Source: Heterobilharzia americana | Taxonomy: Eukaryota; Platyhelminthes; Trematoda; Strigeidida; Schistosomatidae | NCBI GenBank assembly: GCA_944470555.2 | Contig: OX104131.1 | Span: 19,088,515-19,152,514 of the forward strand | Reading direction: 5' to 3' | DNA length: 64,000 nt | Part shown: one piece after another, positions 32,015 through 43,295 of the stretch | Layout: each line of letters begins with the position of its first letter | How positions within the stretch are numbered: the stretch's first letter is position 1 | Position numbers and translations under genes: made by a program | Notes under the pieces: generated by a model | Database searches by the model: none | Told to the model about the DNA's origin: nothing | The model's input: the letters and a program-made list of their open reading frames with translations, nothing else

Positions 32015-32254
32015 AGTTGAAATGGTTTATACACAATGTTATGTAGTTTCCACAAAGGTTTGTTTTTCAGGCATTATGGAGTTTCATTCAATATTCTTGA
32101 GCATACATACAAACGACAAAATATATGATGTTATAGAATATTTATGATGAGTGTCAAATTTAGAAGAGAATATAGAACATCACTGAGTTTGAAATTTTCA
32201 TATGTTGTGGTGTTTCCTTACTCAGAAGGAAATATTGTTTAGCAGCTGTGATCA

Positions 32255-32497
32255 CTACAAAATTAACTGTAAGTTGGAGGAGGATGAGATCCTATGGAAC
32301 AACACGATATGTAACATTCCAGTCACAGCTGAAAAAAGACCGTCAGATATGGAACTGTTAACCTGTGTTTCATGAAAACAAGTGTAAAACTTGGAGACTG
32401 GGGGAGAATGCAAATCCTTTGTAATTGATTTCTTAGATGTATCACACAGTGGAGAAGTATTATTTACTGAAAAGGTTAACAAAGTGCATGGTGTCAT
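32255..32497 (-). pseudogene. Diverged copy of the exon-like sequence at 33667-33979
   Basis: On the minus strand LLTFSVNNTSPLCDTSKKSI resembles the plus-strand ERHPVNATVSLCDISNKQTK of 33667-33979, and sequence after it also parallels that unit. The family is unidentified. It may be a tandem domain exon of a gene in rearranged copies. Confidence 0.4.
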
Positions 32498-32919
32498 AGT
32501 TGAGTTCTAAACTACTAAGAAAATCATGTGAACTGCTGGTAGTTTTATATTACAGGTGTGAATCTAAGTACAAGCCACAGTCATTGCGTTTCGTGGAAGA
32601 TTTATAAAAGAATTTGGTCCATTAATGCAGTCGGAAAGTTCGTGTGACGAAAAATCAAACAGTCGTTTATGGGTGCCTATTTCATGAAAAAATGATTACA
32701 CAGAAGTAAATATTATGATACGAACAAGATGACGACGTATATCTCCACTTGGCAGTCCTAAGGTTAGGAAGAGGCATCTTAGGAAAATGTGATGATATGA
32801 ATTGGGGATAAAGACAGGAAAAATGAAATTAAGCGAGAGTTAAGTGAATTATGCAGAAAAGAATTGTTCTGTGTTATCTGCTCGTAATGTGTGAATAATT
32901 CTTGAGCGACAAATGAACT

Positions 32920-33066
32920 TGTAGGGATGCGTGTTACAATTCCGTAACGTCTGATCAACCCTACTTAATTTGATGTGCTCTAGTACCTGCTTAACCAGTA
33001 CTTTACCTAACGCGTAAGTACTGGTAACAAAACACAAATCAAAAGAACTGATACGCAATGTATTTG
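32920..33066 (-). mobile_element. Truncated family-1 LTR, reverse orientation
   Basis: Reverse complement of the last about 147 bases of the family-1 LTR (gggatgcgtgttacaattcc through gatacgcaatgtatttg). It ends at the LTR terminus on its left side and is cut off on the right. Confidence 0.85.
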
Positions 33067-33295
33067 TTTTGCATCGCTTCATAGACTCTATGTTTCATTT
33101 CATAACTTTAGAGCATAAGGAATTGCAACTAAAATTTTTAAATTCTATTGACCATACACTACGAGTTTGCTTCCACACAATACATATATACTGAACAATG
33201 CAAGAAAAAAGATATTTGCAGGACAAAATGATCTCATTTTACTTCATATCCTTTCATTAATATAAGAGTAAAACTTGGGCACTGTAGTCGATTAC

Positions 33296-33497
33296 AATTC
33301 CATTTTAGTCTGTTTATTAGAAATATCACACAGTGAAACAGTAGCATTTACTGGATGACGTTCTAGACACAATTTATTGTCCATATTCATATCAGAGACA
33401 GACTTTATATATTCCTAATTCTCTCTCCTTCTCTGTGATGACAAGGGTAGTAGAATTTTCCATATATCTGGGACAGGTGCAGAATCATTTCGATTGC
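33296..33497. repeat. Inverted repeat, left arm
   Basis: Nearly exact reverse complement of 33637-33855, except that about 17 bases of the right arm (in the segment after gtctgtctc) are missing. The spacer is 139 bp. Confidence 0.85.
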
Positions 33498-33636
33498 TCG
33501 GCTACAGCTCTGCATGCGATGACGCACAGTCACGCAGTAGGGTGGGATAGGGCAACAGTGTTGAAAACTTAGTTGGGTGGAGACAGGGAGAGATTGATGA
33601 CCGAATCTTTGTTTATCAAATCAACACCAAACACAT

Positions 33637-33855
33637 GCAATCGAAATGATTCTGCACCTGTCCCAGATATATGGAAAATTCTACTACCCTTGTCATCACA
33701 GAGAAGGAAAGAGAATTAGGAATATATAAAGTCTGTCTCAAAGTTGTGCAGTTACATGATATGAATATGGACAATAAATTGTGTCTAGAACGTCATCCAG
33801 TAAATGCTACTGTTTCACTGTGTGATATTTCTAATAAACAGACTAAAATGGAATT
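33637..33855. repeat. Inverted repeat, right arm
   Basis: Partner of 33296-33497. It contains the first two-thirds of the exon-like open frame. Confidence 0.85.
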
Positions 33856-33979
33856 TCATGTCCTTTCATCAGCTGCGAACCACCTACAGTTGAAATGGAG
33901 TATTAGTAGTAGTAATGGCGTATCATACTTCGAATATGTAGCAATAAATGGAGATTTGAAATCCAGGATTAACAACAAG
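33667..33979 (+). CDS. Candidate internal exon, extracellular-domain-like, family not identified
   Basis: An open frame of 110 codons (33671-34003) framed by a good acceptor (gcacctgtcccag before 33667) and a donor AAG/gtactg at 33979. It includes VITEKERELGIYKVCLKVVQ, whose 'G-x-Y-x-[VF]-x-L-x-V' ending resembles the last strands of PKD- or REJ-like beta-sandwich domains; that is only a suggestion. Two further copies nearby (left inverted arm, and 32255-32497) show it is duplicated. No neighbouring exon was identified. Confidence 0.4.
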
Positions 33980-34003
33980 GTACTGAGTGAAAGAAACACA
34001 TGA

Positions 34004-34780
34004 CTAATTATTACAAATCTTAGTCAAGATCAATGGCAACTTATCTTTGGTGAGGTAGAAAATTCTGGACTTGTGGATGGGGAGGGGGAGACAACAAAGG
34101 AAAATCGTTGTACAACAGGGGACTCACTACCTTACTGTTAATCCTGGATTTCAAATCTTTATTTGTTTCTACATATTTACAGTTTGCTATGCCATTATTA
34201 CTACTACTGCCTCATTTAAATTGTAGGCTGTTTATAGCTGATGAAAAGCCACGAAATAAAATGAGCACATTTTATTCTGTAAATCTCTCAAATTTGTCAA
34301 GGGAACTAAATGCACGACATTTATATTCATTCAGAAATCCATAGTGAGGAAGAAATGTAAAACGACTGTTGCATTCCGGTTTTGAACTTATCAAAAGAAG
34401 GTACTTTTAAAATTGAACCAAAGTCACTCAGGTCCAGCAGTGAAAATATTTCATAAACTAGGGTATCCAGGTTGAGGTTGTTTATAGTCCAGGGATTGTT
34501 TGTGGTTCACATATTAATATACTTTTAGGAATGAATTTTATGAGGTTCTAGGATCTTTTACCCATTACAACTGATCTTGTGATGAAAGTGTACTTGTTTA
34601 AGTTTCCTGTTGAAAAAGTGGAGAATAAAGCGTTAAAACTTCAGGAAGTATTTTGAAAAATAAGAAGATGGTTGTTTTTCACTGCAAATTTTCATTATAT
34701 TCTGCGTTTAGTTGATAATTCCAGTAGGAAATGTGTGCCTTCATAACATAACATTTTCAACATTTAAAAATACCATTTTG
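34004..34780. other. No gene recognised
   Basis: AT-rich sequence. The open stretch at 34108-34344 has no recognisable domain or splice context. Confidence 0.3.
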
Positions 34781-34789
34781 ACTATCTGA

Positions 34790-34935
34790 GATAGCCGTAG
34801 TTTGGCAGACTAGTTATCTGTACTTGGTGATGATTGAAGGTGAAATAAAAATTTGGACCGCGAACGGATTCGGACCAGCGACCATTGGGTTTCAAGCACG
34901 AAGCTTAACTAGTCTAGTAGCGAAAGTTGTTTGAT
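34790..34935 (-). mobile_element. tRNA-headed SINE, second family, reverse
   Basis: On the minus strand the head reads agactagttaagcttcgtgc, the B-box ctggtccgaatccgt, and the body ccaaatttttatttcacctt. It pairs with the forward copy at 35335-35455. Confidence 0.55.
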
Positions 34936-35334
34936 GACATGTTATCACTCTGAAAGTATCAAGAGGGTGATAATTGATCAGGCAGTTAAGACAATTAACC
35001 AAAGCATAGATTAATTATAGGAGAGAAATTTTATGAAATTTCAAACAAGTTGTTGTGAAATTGATATTTTGTACATTAGTAACTAACGCGAAAAAGAAAA
35101 GGGAAAATGAGTCGTTACTTCAAGTGGTAAATTGTTATTGGTAATGAGAGACAGCAGGGGGAAAACAAGATGGTTAAAACTGTAACAATGATGATACTAA
35201 TGATAACAATAGTAATAATAGAGGTACTAAAATATTAGTTATAATCATTTGTAGGTTGAATGAAAGGAAGGGTCTTAATGTAATAGATAAGCTATACTGA
35301 TGGTCAAGGCAAAGAAAGAGGCTGTATGAATTTC

Positions 35335-35455
35335 CTCTTGGACTTCATTGGTCAGTTGACAGAGCATCGGACCAAAAGTCCAGTGGTCTCTGGTTCAAAT
35401 CCAACCGCTGTCCAAATTTTCATTTCACCTTGAATTATCATCCAGTATTTAAAAA
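35335..35455 (+). mobile_element. tRNA-headed SINE, second family, forward
   Basis: The head is ggtcagttgacagagcatcg, the B-box ctggttcaaatccaac and the body ccaaattttcatttcacctt. The body matches the reverse copy 400 bp to the left. Confidence 0.6.
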
Positions 35456-36485
35456 ATGAGTAATTTATTTGTTGAGTATAACACTGGTACTAATGAACAC
35501 GCTATTAAGATTTCTTCAAAATAGACTTGACTAGAGTGAATAAAATTCAAAGGCTATATTGTTGTAAACTAATTGAGTTGTTTTAAAGAGGGTTTAGTTA
35601 CACAATTCAGGTATTACGTCACCTTAGAATGTGGAACTTTTTCAAAATTCCCGAAATTTCGTTAGCTTTTATATAGTTCAATGTATAGTGTTAAAAAAAA
35701 GAACTCTGGCTAATTAATTTCAGTCGAAGGACCATTCAAGACTTGATTCTTCAACTGATATCACTTCATGGTGAATACCACCCTGAAATTACGTGAATCC
35801 CCAGAAACCTTCAAATTAAAATTCTGAGTGTGTCTTTCTTTCTATTTGTCTATCTGTTGACCAGTTTATCTGTCGCTCTTGCAGGAGGGAGAGAAAGAGA
35901 ATAGATATGTATAGGTTATGATGTACCCATGATACAATCATAAATCAATAATCATCCTAATTACTTAATTTTTTTGTTTGTGAAATTACAATCTTCTGTG
36001 CTCATTTATAGGTTACATCAAAATCATATTTTATGTTCAGCATGTTATATACTTCGCAGGTGAACAGAGAAGAATACTTAAAATTGTATAGATTCACATT
36101 ATCATTAAAAAAACTAGTAATTACTTCTTACTCTGAATTCCGATTTAATTACAGTGTATATACTCAAATATCTTTAGAAAAATTACCGTTCAGTTATAGT
36201 CTAAGGTATTGTTAGTTGAAGGTTAAACTCTGTTTGATTGGCGAATATATAATAAGGTTATTCACAGTTATTTATCTCATCAGAACAGAACTTCAGATAA
36301 AATGTAACTGGGTTACATTTGTGTGGGTGTTTGTATGTACACCAATTAGCTTTTAGACAACAATTATTCCGATATTGTCTAATTGATTGGTATTATAATC
36401 CTTTCGAGCAGTAAACTGTCTATTTGAAATCAGTCATTGAAAAGGCAGAGATATTGTTATTTGATATCCATTGAGCAAGCAGTGG
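35456..36485. other. No gene recognised
   Basis: AT-rich spacer. The 60-codon open stretch at 36033-36215 lacks supporting signals. Confidence 0.3.
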
Positions 36486-36745
36486 CTTTATTACCCCAGT
36501 AGCTAGGTGGATAACGCTTTGGCGATTGAGGTGATGGGTACTGAGTGCAAGTCTCAGTGGGAACAACTTCCCTTGATGAAGTTCAGGTACATTCAGCTGA
36601 TGAGTCCCAAACAGGACGAAGTGCACGTCCTCGATTCCACTGTGAGTCAAGATGTATACAACAGACGGAGAAATTGTCTTCATATGTGGTGGTATTCCTC
36701 AATAGGGTGGGTCTTACATCTAAAAGGAGTTAATGCACCCTTTTG
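36486..36745 (+). mobile_element. Sm-alpha-like SINE with hammerhead ribozyme
   Basis: The pol III-like head cagtagctaggtggataacg and decayed B-box gagtgcaagtctcag are followed by a hammerhead domain. This tRNA head plus ribozyme order is that of the schistosome Sm-alpha repeat, which was shown to encode self-cleaving hammerheads. Ends are approximate. Confidence 0.7.
36585..36642 (+). ncRNA. Hammerhead ribozyme, near-consensus core
   Basis: CTGATGA lies at 36597-36603. Stem II GTCC/GGAC is perfect (36604-36607 with 36614-36617, loop CAAACA). GAA follows at 36618-36620, and the cleavage triplet GTC is at 36627-36629. Stem I strands (tacattcag and ctcgattccactg) still partly pair, with one C-C mismatch. 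The base after GAA is G where A (A15.1) is expected, giving a G-U pair next to the cleavage site. Stem III is weakened, so activity is doubtful. Confidence 0.75.
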
Positions 36746-39700
36746 GGGACCAGCGTAACACTTACTCATCACTTTAGGTTATTTGTGTATGTGGCACTCA
36801 ACGATGGTAGGTTCCTAACAGATAAGCATAAACATGCAAATAATAGTAATTTAGGCAGGACTAGTGAATATATATTTAATAGAAGTTAAGACAGACACAT
36901 GACAGGAAGATTGAGTTAGATTAGCTGTGATAACTGACAGATGAGCAAGGATTCTGTTACTAGCCTATCCATATATCGGCACTCATGTTGAGGCAAAAAC
37001 GTGAGACCTTGTTCTAGTCTGTGACTATGAAACAGCCATTAAAAATAGAGGTTACGAGAAGGCTTCGTATATTTGACAGCTGTTGGTTTCGTAGCATAGG
37101 CTGTGTTATGATGTCACTACATCAGTACCTCGGAAGTCAAGTGTGAAGTTTTCAGGGGAATAGGAAAGTCAGTTGATATGTTTGTAAATCTTCATAGACA
37201 GAGATGGCTGAGATCTGTTTGGTGCATATCTAGTCACCGTGCACCTTATTGTGCGACGTAAGCTGAAGAAGGTTCCAGCTTCAAAGAGGCTCTAAGAGGC
37301 CAGACTAAATAATGGCATCAGTGCATAAAGTGTTGAACTATTGGTCTGAGCCATTTAGGTGAATGCAGACTTCACTGTTTAGGTCTGCGTGACAACAGAA
37401 ACCAGTAGTTCAACACTCGGTGAGTTATCTGGGGATCAGTGTCACCTGCACAAGTGCATCCACACATTAGCTTCATCTTAATCCCTATAGTGAATTTAGT
37501 ATTTACCCATTCTTCCTTCCTCTCTTTAACTATTTCCTGTTGCTTATATTTGAATGATAAGTCTTTTTATGCTGAAGTATAAATACTTCCACAAGTCCAT
37601 CTGCTTTAACTCGTAGTCATCCGAACAAGTAAAAGTTTTACTTTTGCACAAATCACTCATCGTATAGTTTACTCTGATGATGTTCACTCTACTATAACAA
37701 AAGTCATCATAGTTAGATAGCTCGACTTTAGGGATATGCTCTTTCTTTACACTTCGACTGGTGTGTATCCCCTACCGAGTATCATATATTAAATAGGTAT
37801 GATAAACTGAGACAGAGTGATATTCACCATTCCAACTATTCAGGTAAAGAAACCAGGTTAGTATCTTTTACGTGGGTACAAATATACCTTACCTCTACAC
37901 TCTAACTTTGGTTGATAGCTTCATATCGATGATATGTTTGCAAGCTACGTATTATCCCTGTTCACGTATAAAGGAATAAACGTCCTAAAAGGGGGTACAA
38001 AACACAGTATAGTTGATCCTCTGGAACAGACTAAACATTGAACTATAGGCCATAAATGGCTGAATCTTTCTCTTCCAGAATATTGAGACTGATAAGTAAG
38101 CTTATAATTACCGACAAAATATACTATTTTAAACAATACTGTTTAGTCTAATGTTTATCAAGCAAGGATTCGGAAACCGTATTATCCAGTATAATGAATA
38201 CGAACGGTTAAGTAGACATAAGTCAAATGGGACAATTTGTTTCTTGAAGGATAAACTACTATTGCTTTTTACTGTTACTATTTTCGAATACCCTTGTCGT
38301 TCATATCACTTAACTTCATCCAAGCTTTTCTAAAAATGTTTTACGTATATGGGGATCGATTCTGTTTATGTTCATTAGATACTGAGTGATATAGTTTATA
38401 ACAGCTGTCCAAGTTCTGTACTGTCTTTTCTCTGATCCTCTTATTATTTTCATACAAACTATTGCGGTCCGTCAACTACAATATTTCTGGATTTAACACT
38501 AACTCTATCTTCGTTACTCAAAGTTACCATTTATCTATGTACCTATGTTTACTTTCAAAGTTTTAGGAAACAATTATCGTTCTACAGATGGGAACACTAC
38601 AATTTATAAGGTCCACGCAATGTCAGTATCATTATTAAAAGTTTTAAGCAATTCTTTTTATCAGTAAGTAGAAAAATTTCAAAACAAACTTTTAGTGACA
38701 GCTTTCAAGAATGTTCATGATTTCAACTACAGAAAATAAAATCCAAGTTTTTAGTGTACTTAGTGTTTAAGTTTACCGTGACATAAATTATTCCGAACTT
38801 TACGATACAAGATTCTCATTTTATTATATTGTTTTAAGTAAAACAGGTTGAAGTATATTACATTTCGGTTGGACAATGTTTGTTTACAGATTTATAATGG
38901 CTTATCACTTTGAAAAACTACATTCATGATTAATATCAAATTAGAAAAGACCAATAATACTGAGACATCCACCCAGGAGGGTATATGTCAACGGTAGCCG
39001 ATCAATTCGGTCCAATCAACAAAGGAGATTCACAAACTACCATCGAAGGTCACATCAAATTGTTCGTGGAAGATGAGTATTAGAAATGTATTTTCTTGTA
39101 AATCGCATTCATAAATCTGTCCATCTCTGTTCTATGAGTGATCCACTACAGAAATAGAAAGAACCATACTGTTTTTTTGCCTAGTCTTTTGATTGCATTA
39201 TCGAGCCAAATAAAGAGTGTTTCTTCAGTTCTTATTATTTTATTGTAGTTGTTCTCCTTCGATGAACTCAAATGCTTGATATATTTTTTATGCCTGCCTT
39301 TTGTAAAACTTGAGTTCGTCCTTTATATGAAAATATAAGGGATTCATTGGACTCAACTTCACATCCATCTTTCTCGTCTAATTTTGTTAGAAGTTGTCTT
39401 TACCATTGTGTGAACATTTACAAACCATTACGGCACAGATAAACAATTTAACTTACTGAATATATCTTTTTATGCGAGATACTTGTTTTGAGGGTAAGTT
39501 GAGTTGAAGTAAACCTGTCAGAGATATATCTATCATTACCCGTGACGTCTCTCAATCATCCATGTTATTCTTTACAGTTTGTGTTTTACTTAGTCAATGT
39601 TTCAAGAATGATTTTCCTAAACTGAACTCTGAAAAGTTAATCATACTTTCAGAAAGGTAGATAGTTTGTAAACTTAATCAACGCAAAAACTATTCTTAAA

Positions 39701-41130
39701 ACCATAACACTAGTTTCCAGGCATGAAATGAAGACGAACTTGATTTTTTTGATAATCTATGTGGTCTGAGATAATCAGTACATTGAGTAATCTAACCACT
39801 CTTTAATGTAGAGTAATTGAAAAGTATAGTGTTTCTTTGTCAGATGACAATGAAGCAACTTTAGCTTACTGAATTCAGACGAAAAATGTCATCCAGTGGT
39901 ACAGCTATGCATCCGGTTGCGAAACCTGGAAACAAGATGTCAACCAATCAGGTACAACTTACTTTCGTACGTCCACTGAACAACCAATCAAATTGGTCTC
40001 AGGCAAAATAACATTTTATAAATATACATGCTACATCAATTTACCTAACTTATTTGAGAAGCTGTAGTAACGGTGCTTTAACTGATAATCTGAAGTTTAC
40101 CAGCCATATTTAAGAAACCAACTCAATGTGAAGAAAGTACAAGAAAAAAGTCCAATCTTGTGGTAAAGTAAAATAGTCAGACTCTCAAGTAAGCTTTGCA
40201 TATAAATCGATTTCATAATAATGCAGCTACGCAACTAAATATATCGGGTAGATCAAGTAATTGTAGTATAAGTTATATAGGCGAAAAAAAGCTTAGTTGC
40301 CCCCCCCCCAAAGTTTGATTTTAACGAACAGAATCGACAAACAGACTTGATTTAAGTCATTACATTAGGAATTTTGGATCTAATCAATTCATTGCTCAAC
40401 ATCACTGCCAGCTGTCAAGTCATGCTGAATATGATAACAATATTTACTCATAATACCTGCCTACTACTCCTACTTGGATAAAACTGCAGTTGATATACTA
40501 TAATTTATATCCATTTACATAGATAATTGATTCTAGTGGAAACAAAACGCCCGATTTCATACATGTGAAGAGTTGATCAGTTGGGCAACACGGATTGTTC
40601 ATTAAAAAATTACAATCAATTATGATGACAACATTAAAATCACAATAAAGTCAAATATTTACCCTAGTTTTATTGTCATCTATATTTCTACTGTAAACTG
40701 TTTTTCTTCCTTACAAAATCTTCAACAATAGATTGTCATCCCTTCTTTGACTTTTCCAAAAGTGCACTACTGATAGTCGATGTACATTCTTTCAAGTGTT
40801 TTTCATCACATAGGGAATATGATCATTGGCTGATTAATTCATAGCAAGAATTTAAGGTTATCTCATTGTTGGGATATCAGAAATGATTGATAGACCAATA
40901 GAACATCTGATATTCATCGTTGAAAATAACGAGTCAGTCACTGAAACTTGAGGTTTATTTTAACCATCCTTGGATTGTTTCAGCAGTATGCAGATGTAAT
41001 CATTTATTTTTGAGTGTATTGAATTTATTATATTCCATCTACAAATGTTATCAACACTGGTGCGAAATTCGGTAGCAGTACAATACTTTTCATTTATCAA
41101 AAAAGGACATCATAGAAGAGTCGATGTAGA
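36746..41130. other. Long AT-rich stretch without a recognisable gene
   Basis: Only short open frames without domain or splice context are present. A C10 run lies at 40300-40309. A moderately GC-richer patch at 37200-37470 may be an old interspersed repeat. Confidence 0.4.
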
Positions 41131-41367
41131 TCAGGGGTAATTAAAGTTTTGAAATATGTTAAGTAATCGAAGTGATGAGACACTGCGTTGCAGCACACTT
41201 AGTGTCAAAGATGAGGTTCTTGGCTTCCTGTTGATTGACTTCTTGGATATAGCACTTCTCTTGCGTGTTATGATTATTTTTTTTCCGTATTTATTTACTT
41301 CCTTTAACAACCAACTACCCAGATTTGTAGGTTTTAATGTTGAGCTACTTTTCATTCCAGCATGGTT
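41131..41367 (-). CDS. Candidate terminal exon, basic C-terminus, family not identified
   Basis: On the minus strand a textbook acceptor (tactttttttcag) precedes AAC CAT GCT GGA. The frame then stays open for 78 codons to a TGA at 41131-41133. The product is lysine- and arginine-rich (VNKYGKKIIITRKRSAISKK, INRKPRTSS). It could be a cytosolic tail or an RNA/DNA-binding end. No upstream exon was identified, and the opposite strand also has an open stretch, so this is tentative. Confidence 0.35.
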   Translation of the reverse strand, partial: NHAGMKSSSTLKPTNLGSWLLKEVNKYGKKIIITRKRSAISKKSINRKPRTSSLTLSVLQRSVSSLRLLNIFQNFNYP

Positions 41368-41399
41368 CTGAAAAAAAGTATGTTTTTCAGAACAGTGTT

Positions 41400-42440
41400 T
41401 AAGTAATTTCTATTCGGAGATCATAAACCACTATGGTTGATCATTCATTCCCTATTACAGATTCTAAATGAAGTTTGTGTCTATGAAATACTTAACAGAA
41501 ATGGTAATTCATCGTATAATATCATCTTATTTTCAGGTTTTCCCATGATTTATGGGTCATAAGTGAAGTACAAGATTCACATCTTGTTAAGGATATTCCT
41601 ATTTGGTCAACACATTACTGACTATTGCACTCATATGAATGCACAGTCCCATAGCAACATAAATCTTAATAACTCTAAGTGGAGTAACGGTAGAAAGGAC
41701 TAATTCACATTTGAAAACTTGCATATTTTAAGAAAACATCAGCGCAGGCGTTTAAACCTTGATTTCACTTTTTGTCTGACCCCATCAGAAAACCCGAGGT
41801 AAATGCTACATCTTCGAAGATGTGCACCGATATATAGTCAGAGATACTGTATTAAGCTTATTTGTTGGAAGTTTATAAATATGGAGCGCCACTGAGTCCA
41901 TACTATGCAGCAGTTAACAGACAACTTAGTAATCAGACGTTTAGCGTTAAGCACGATTTATCATTCGAAATCTAAGAGAAGCAGGTATCCATCTGGACTT
42001 AATTAACAACTGGGTAGAATCAGTAGAAATTGTCTCATTTAATGTTGTTATCTCCGGATTCACTGAGTTTCATCAAGTAAATAGACTTTTGCATTTACAA
42101 GACGGTTATTTTGGGAAAGATTTTGATATGAATGCTATAAGACTATTCATACATGATACGTTAGGCAGATAACTTGTGTAATTCATTGTTATTCCACCCA
42201 CTGATATACCCAGACAAGATATCTCTATATTTTACTGGAAATGCTTTGATCTAAGCATTACAGTTCACACTCAAATGAACATTTACTCACATTCTTAACT
42301 GTCCTTCTGACACCACTGAGTTGAATATGAATCTAGTAATGAATAAAGTCTATGCCAAGTTAATTAGTTCAATCTTATTGGTTTATAGATGATTTCATAA
42401 TGACTTTGACTCGTTAATGCCGAGAAAACAAACTTACTAA
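41400..42440. other. No gene recognised
   Basis: AT-rich spacer between two candidate exons on opposite strands. Confidence 0.3.
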
Positions 42441-42444
42441 AGAA

Positions 42445-42741
42445 ATGAATATACTTAGTGCTCAACTTCTTCATATTTTAAAAGTCAAAGATAGATTTGT
42501 CTATGAATCGATTCATCATAACAAATTATTTGGTTTTAGAACTACAAACAAAATTTCAGATTTTATCTCAATGTATTACACTGCATACACAGGTGAATAT
42601 AATCTCAACTTTTTATACTATGATCAATTAGTTCGTAGAGAACTAGAAAATGAAACTGATAGTTATTTACCAAGTTGTTTATTTGAAGTAATCTATTATT
42701 ATCGGGTTGTATTGAAATGTTCTGGTATCTTTAAAATCTGA
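42445..42741 (+). CDS. Candidate exon or exon fragment, family not identified
   Basis: The frame is open for 98 codons with a non-random look (ILSAQLLHILKVKDRFVYES, KISDFISMYYTAYTGEYN, LYYDQLVRRELENETDSYLP). A possible acceptor (atacttag) lies near its start and a possible internal donor (ACACAG/gtgaat) at about 42592. No domain is recognised. It could be a chance open frame in AT-rich DNA. Confidence 0.3.
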   Translation: MNILSAQLLHILKVKDRFVYESIHHNKLFGFRTTNKISDFISMYYTAYTGEYNLNFLYYDQLVRRELENETDSYLPSCLFEVIYYYRVVLKCSGIFKI

Positions 42742-42744
42742 GCT

Positions 42745-43204
42745 GGTGTAAATTGTAGAAATTCTTTAGTTATACAGTAATTATCAATGTTAGTTCAAAA
42801 GTTAATACAAGATATTATTAACACAACTTTTCTAAGCGTAAAGGAAACCATAATAGACATTAAATTCTAACTATGATTAAATAAGTCAGTAGAAGCAACA
42901 GTGAGTGATCTACAGAGTTACTGTTTGAATTTTTTTTAAAAATATTTTCAACATTTTTGTTTATAAAGATGAATACATTGACTACAAATTATTATTTTTA
43001 CCAAGTAATGAATATTGTCATAGCTCGAATATCAAACTATCGCAGAATGTGACTGTATTATAAGGATAACTGCTCAGGTAGATTAGCTTTATTCGCTATG
43101 TATGAGGGAAAAAGGGAGAAAGACATTCATCCAATTATGACTCACTGGATTGTTAGATTATTCTCTGGCACTTGAAACGACTATTCTTGGGTTGAAGTTT
43201 TATT
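42745..43204. other. No gene recognised
   Basis: AT-rich spacer. Confidence 0.3.
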
Positions 43205-43295
43205 AAGAACAAAATCACTCAGTGAGAGGCTGATACACTCAGCTGAAGAGACCCAAACAGGCCAGAAGGTGGGGCCTAAATTCTACCCATCCTAA
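43205..43295 (+). mobile_element. Decayed Sm-alpha-like hammerhead fragment
   Basis: cagctgaagagacccaaaca at 43240-43259 parallels cagctgatgagtcccaaaca of the 36.6-kb copy. gccagaaggtggggcctaaa then parallels its GAA...GTC half. The core is CTGAAGA instead of CTGATGA, and stem II and the cleavage site are degraded. Confidence 0.5.

Noticed and set aside
35340..35405. tRNA-like sequence as a possible functional tRNA gene
   Set aside because: The B-box is good, but no acceptor stem or anticodon arm can be drawn and the same body repeats nearby, so it is a SINE.
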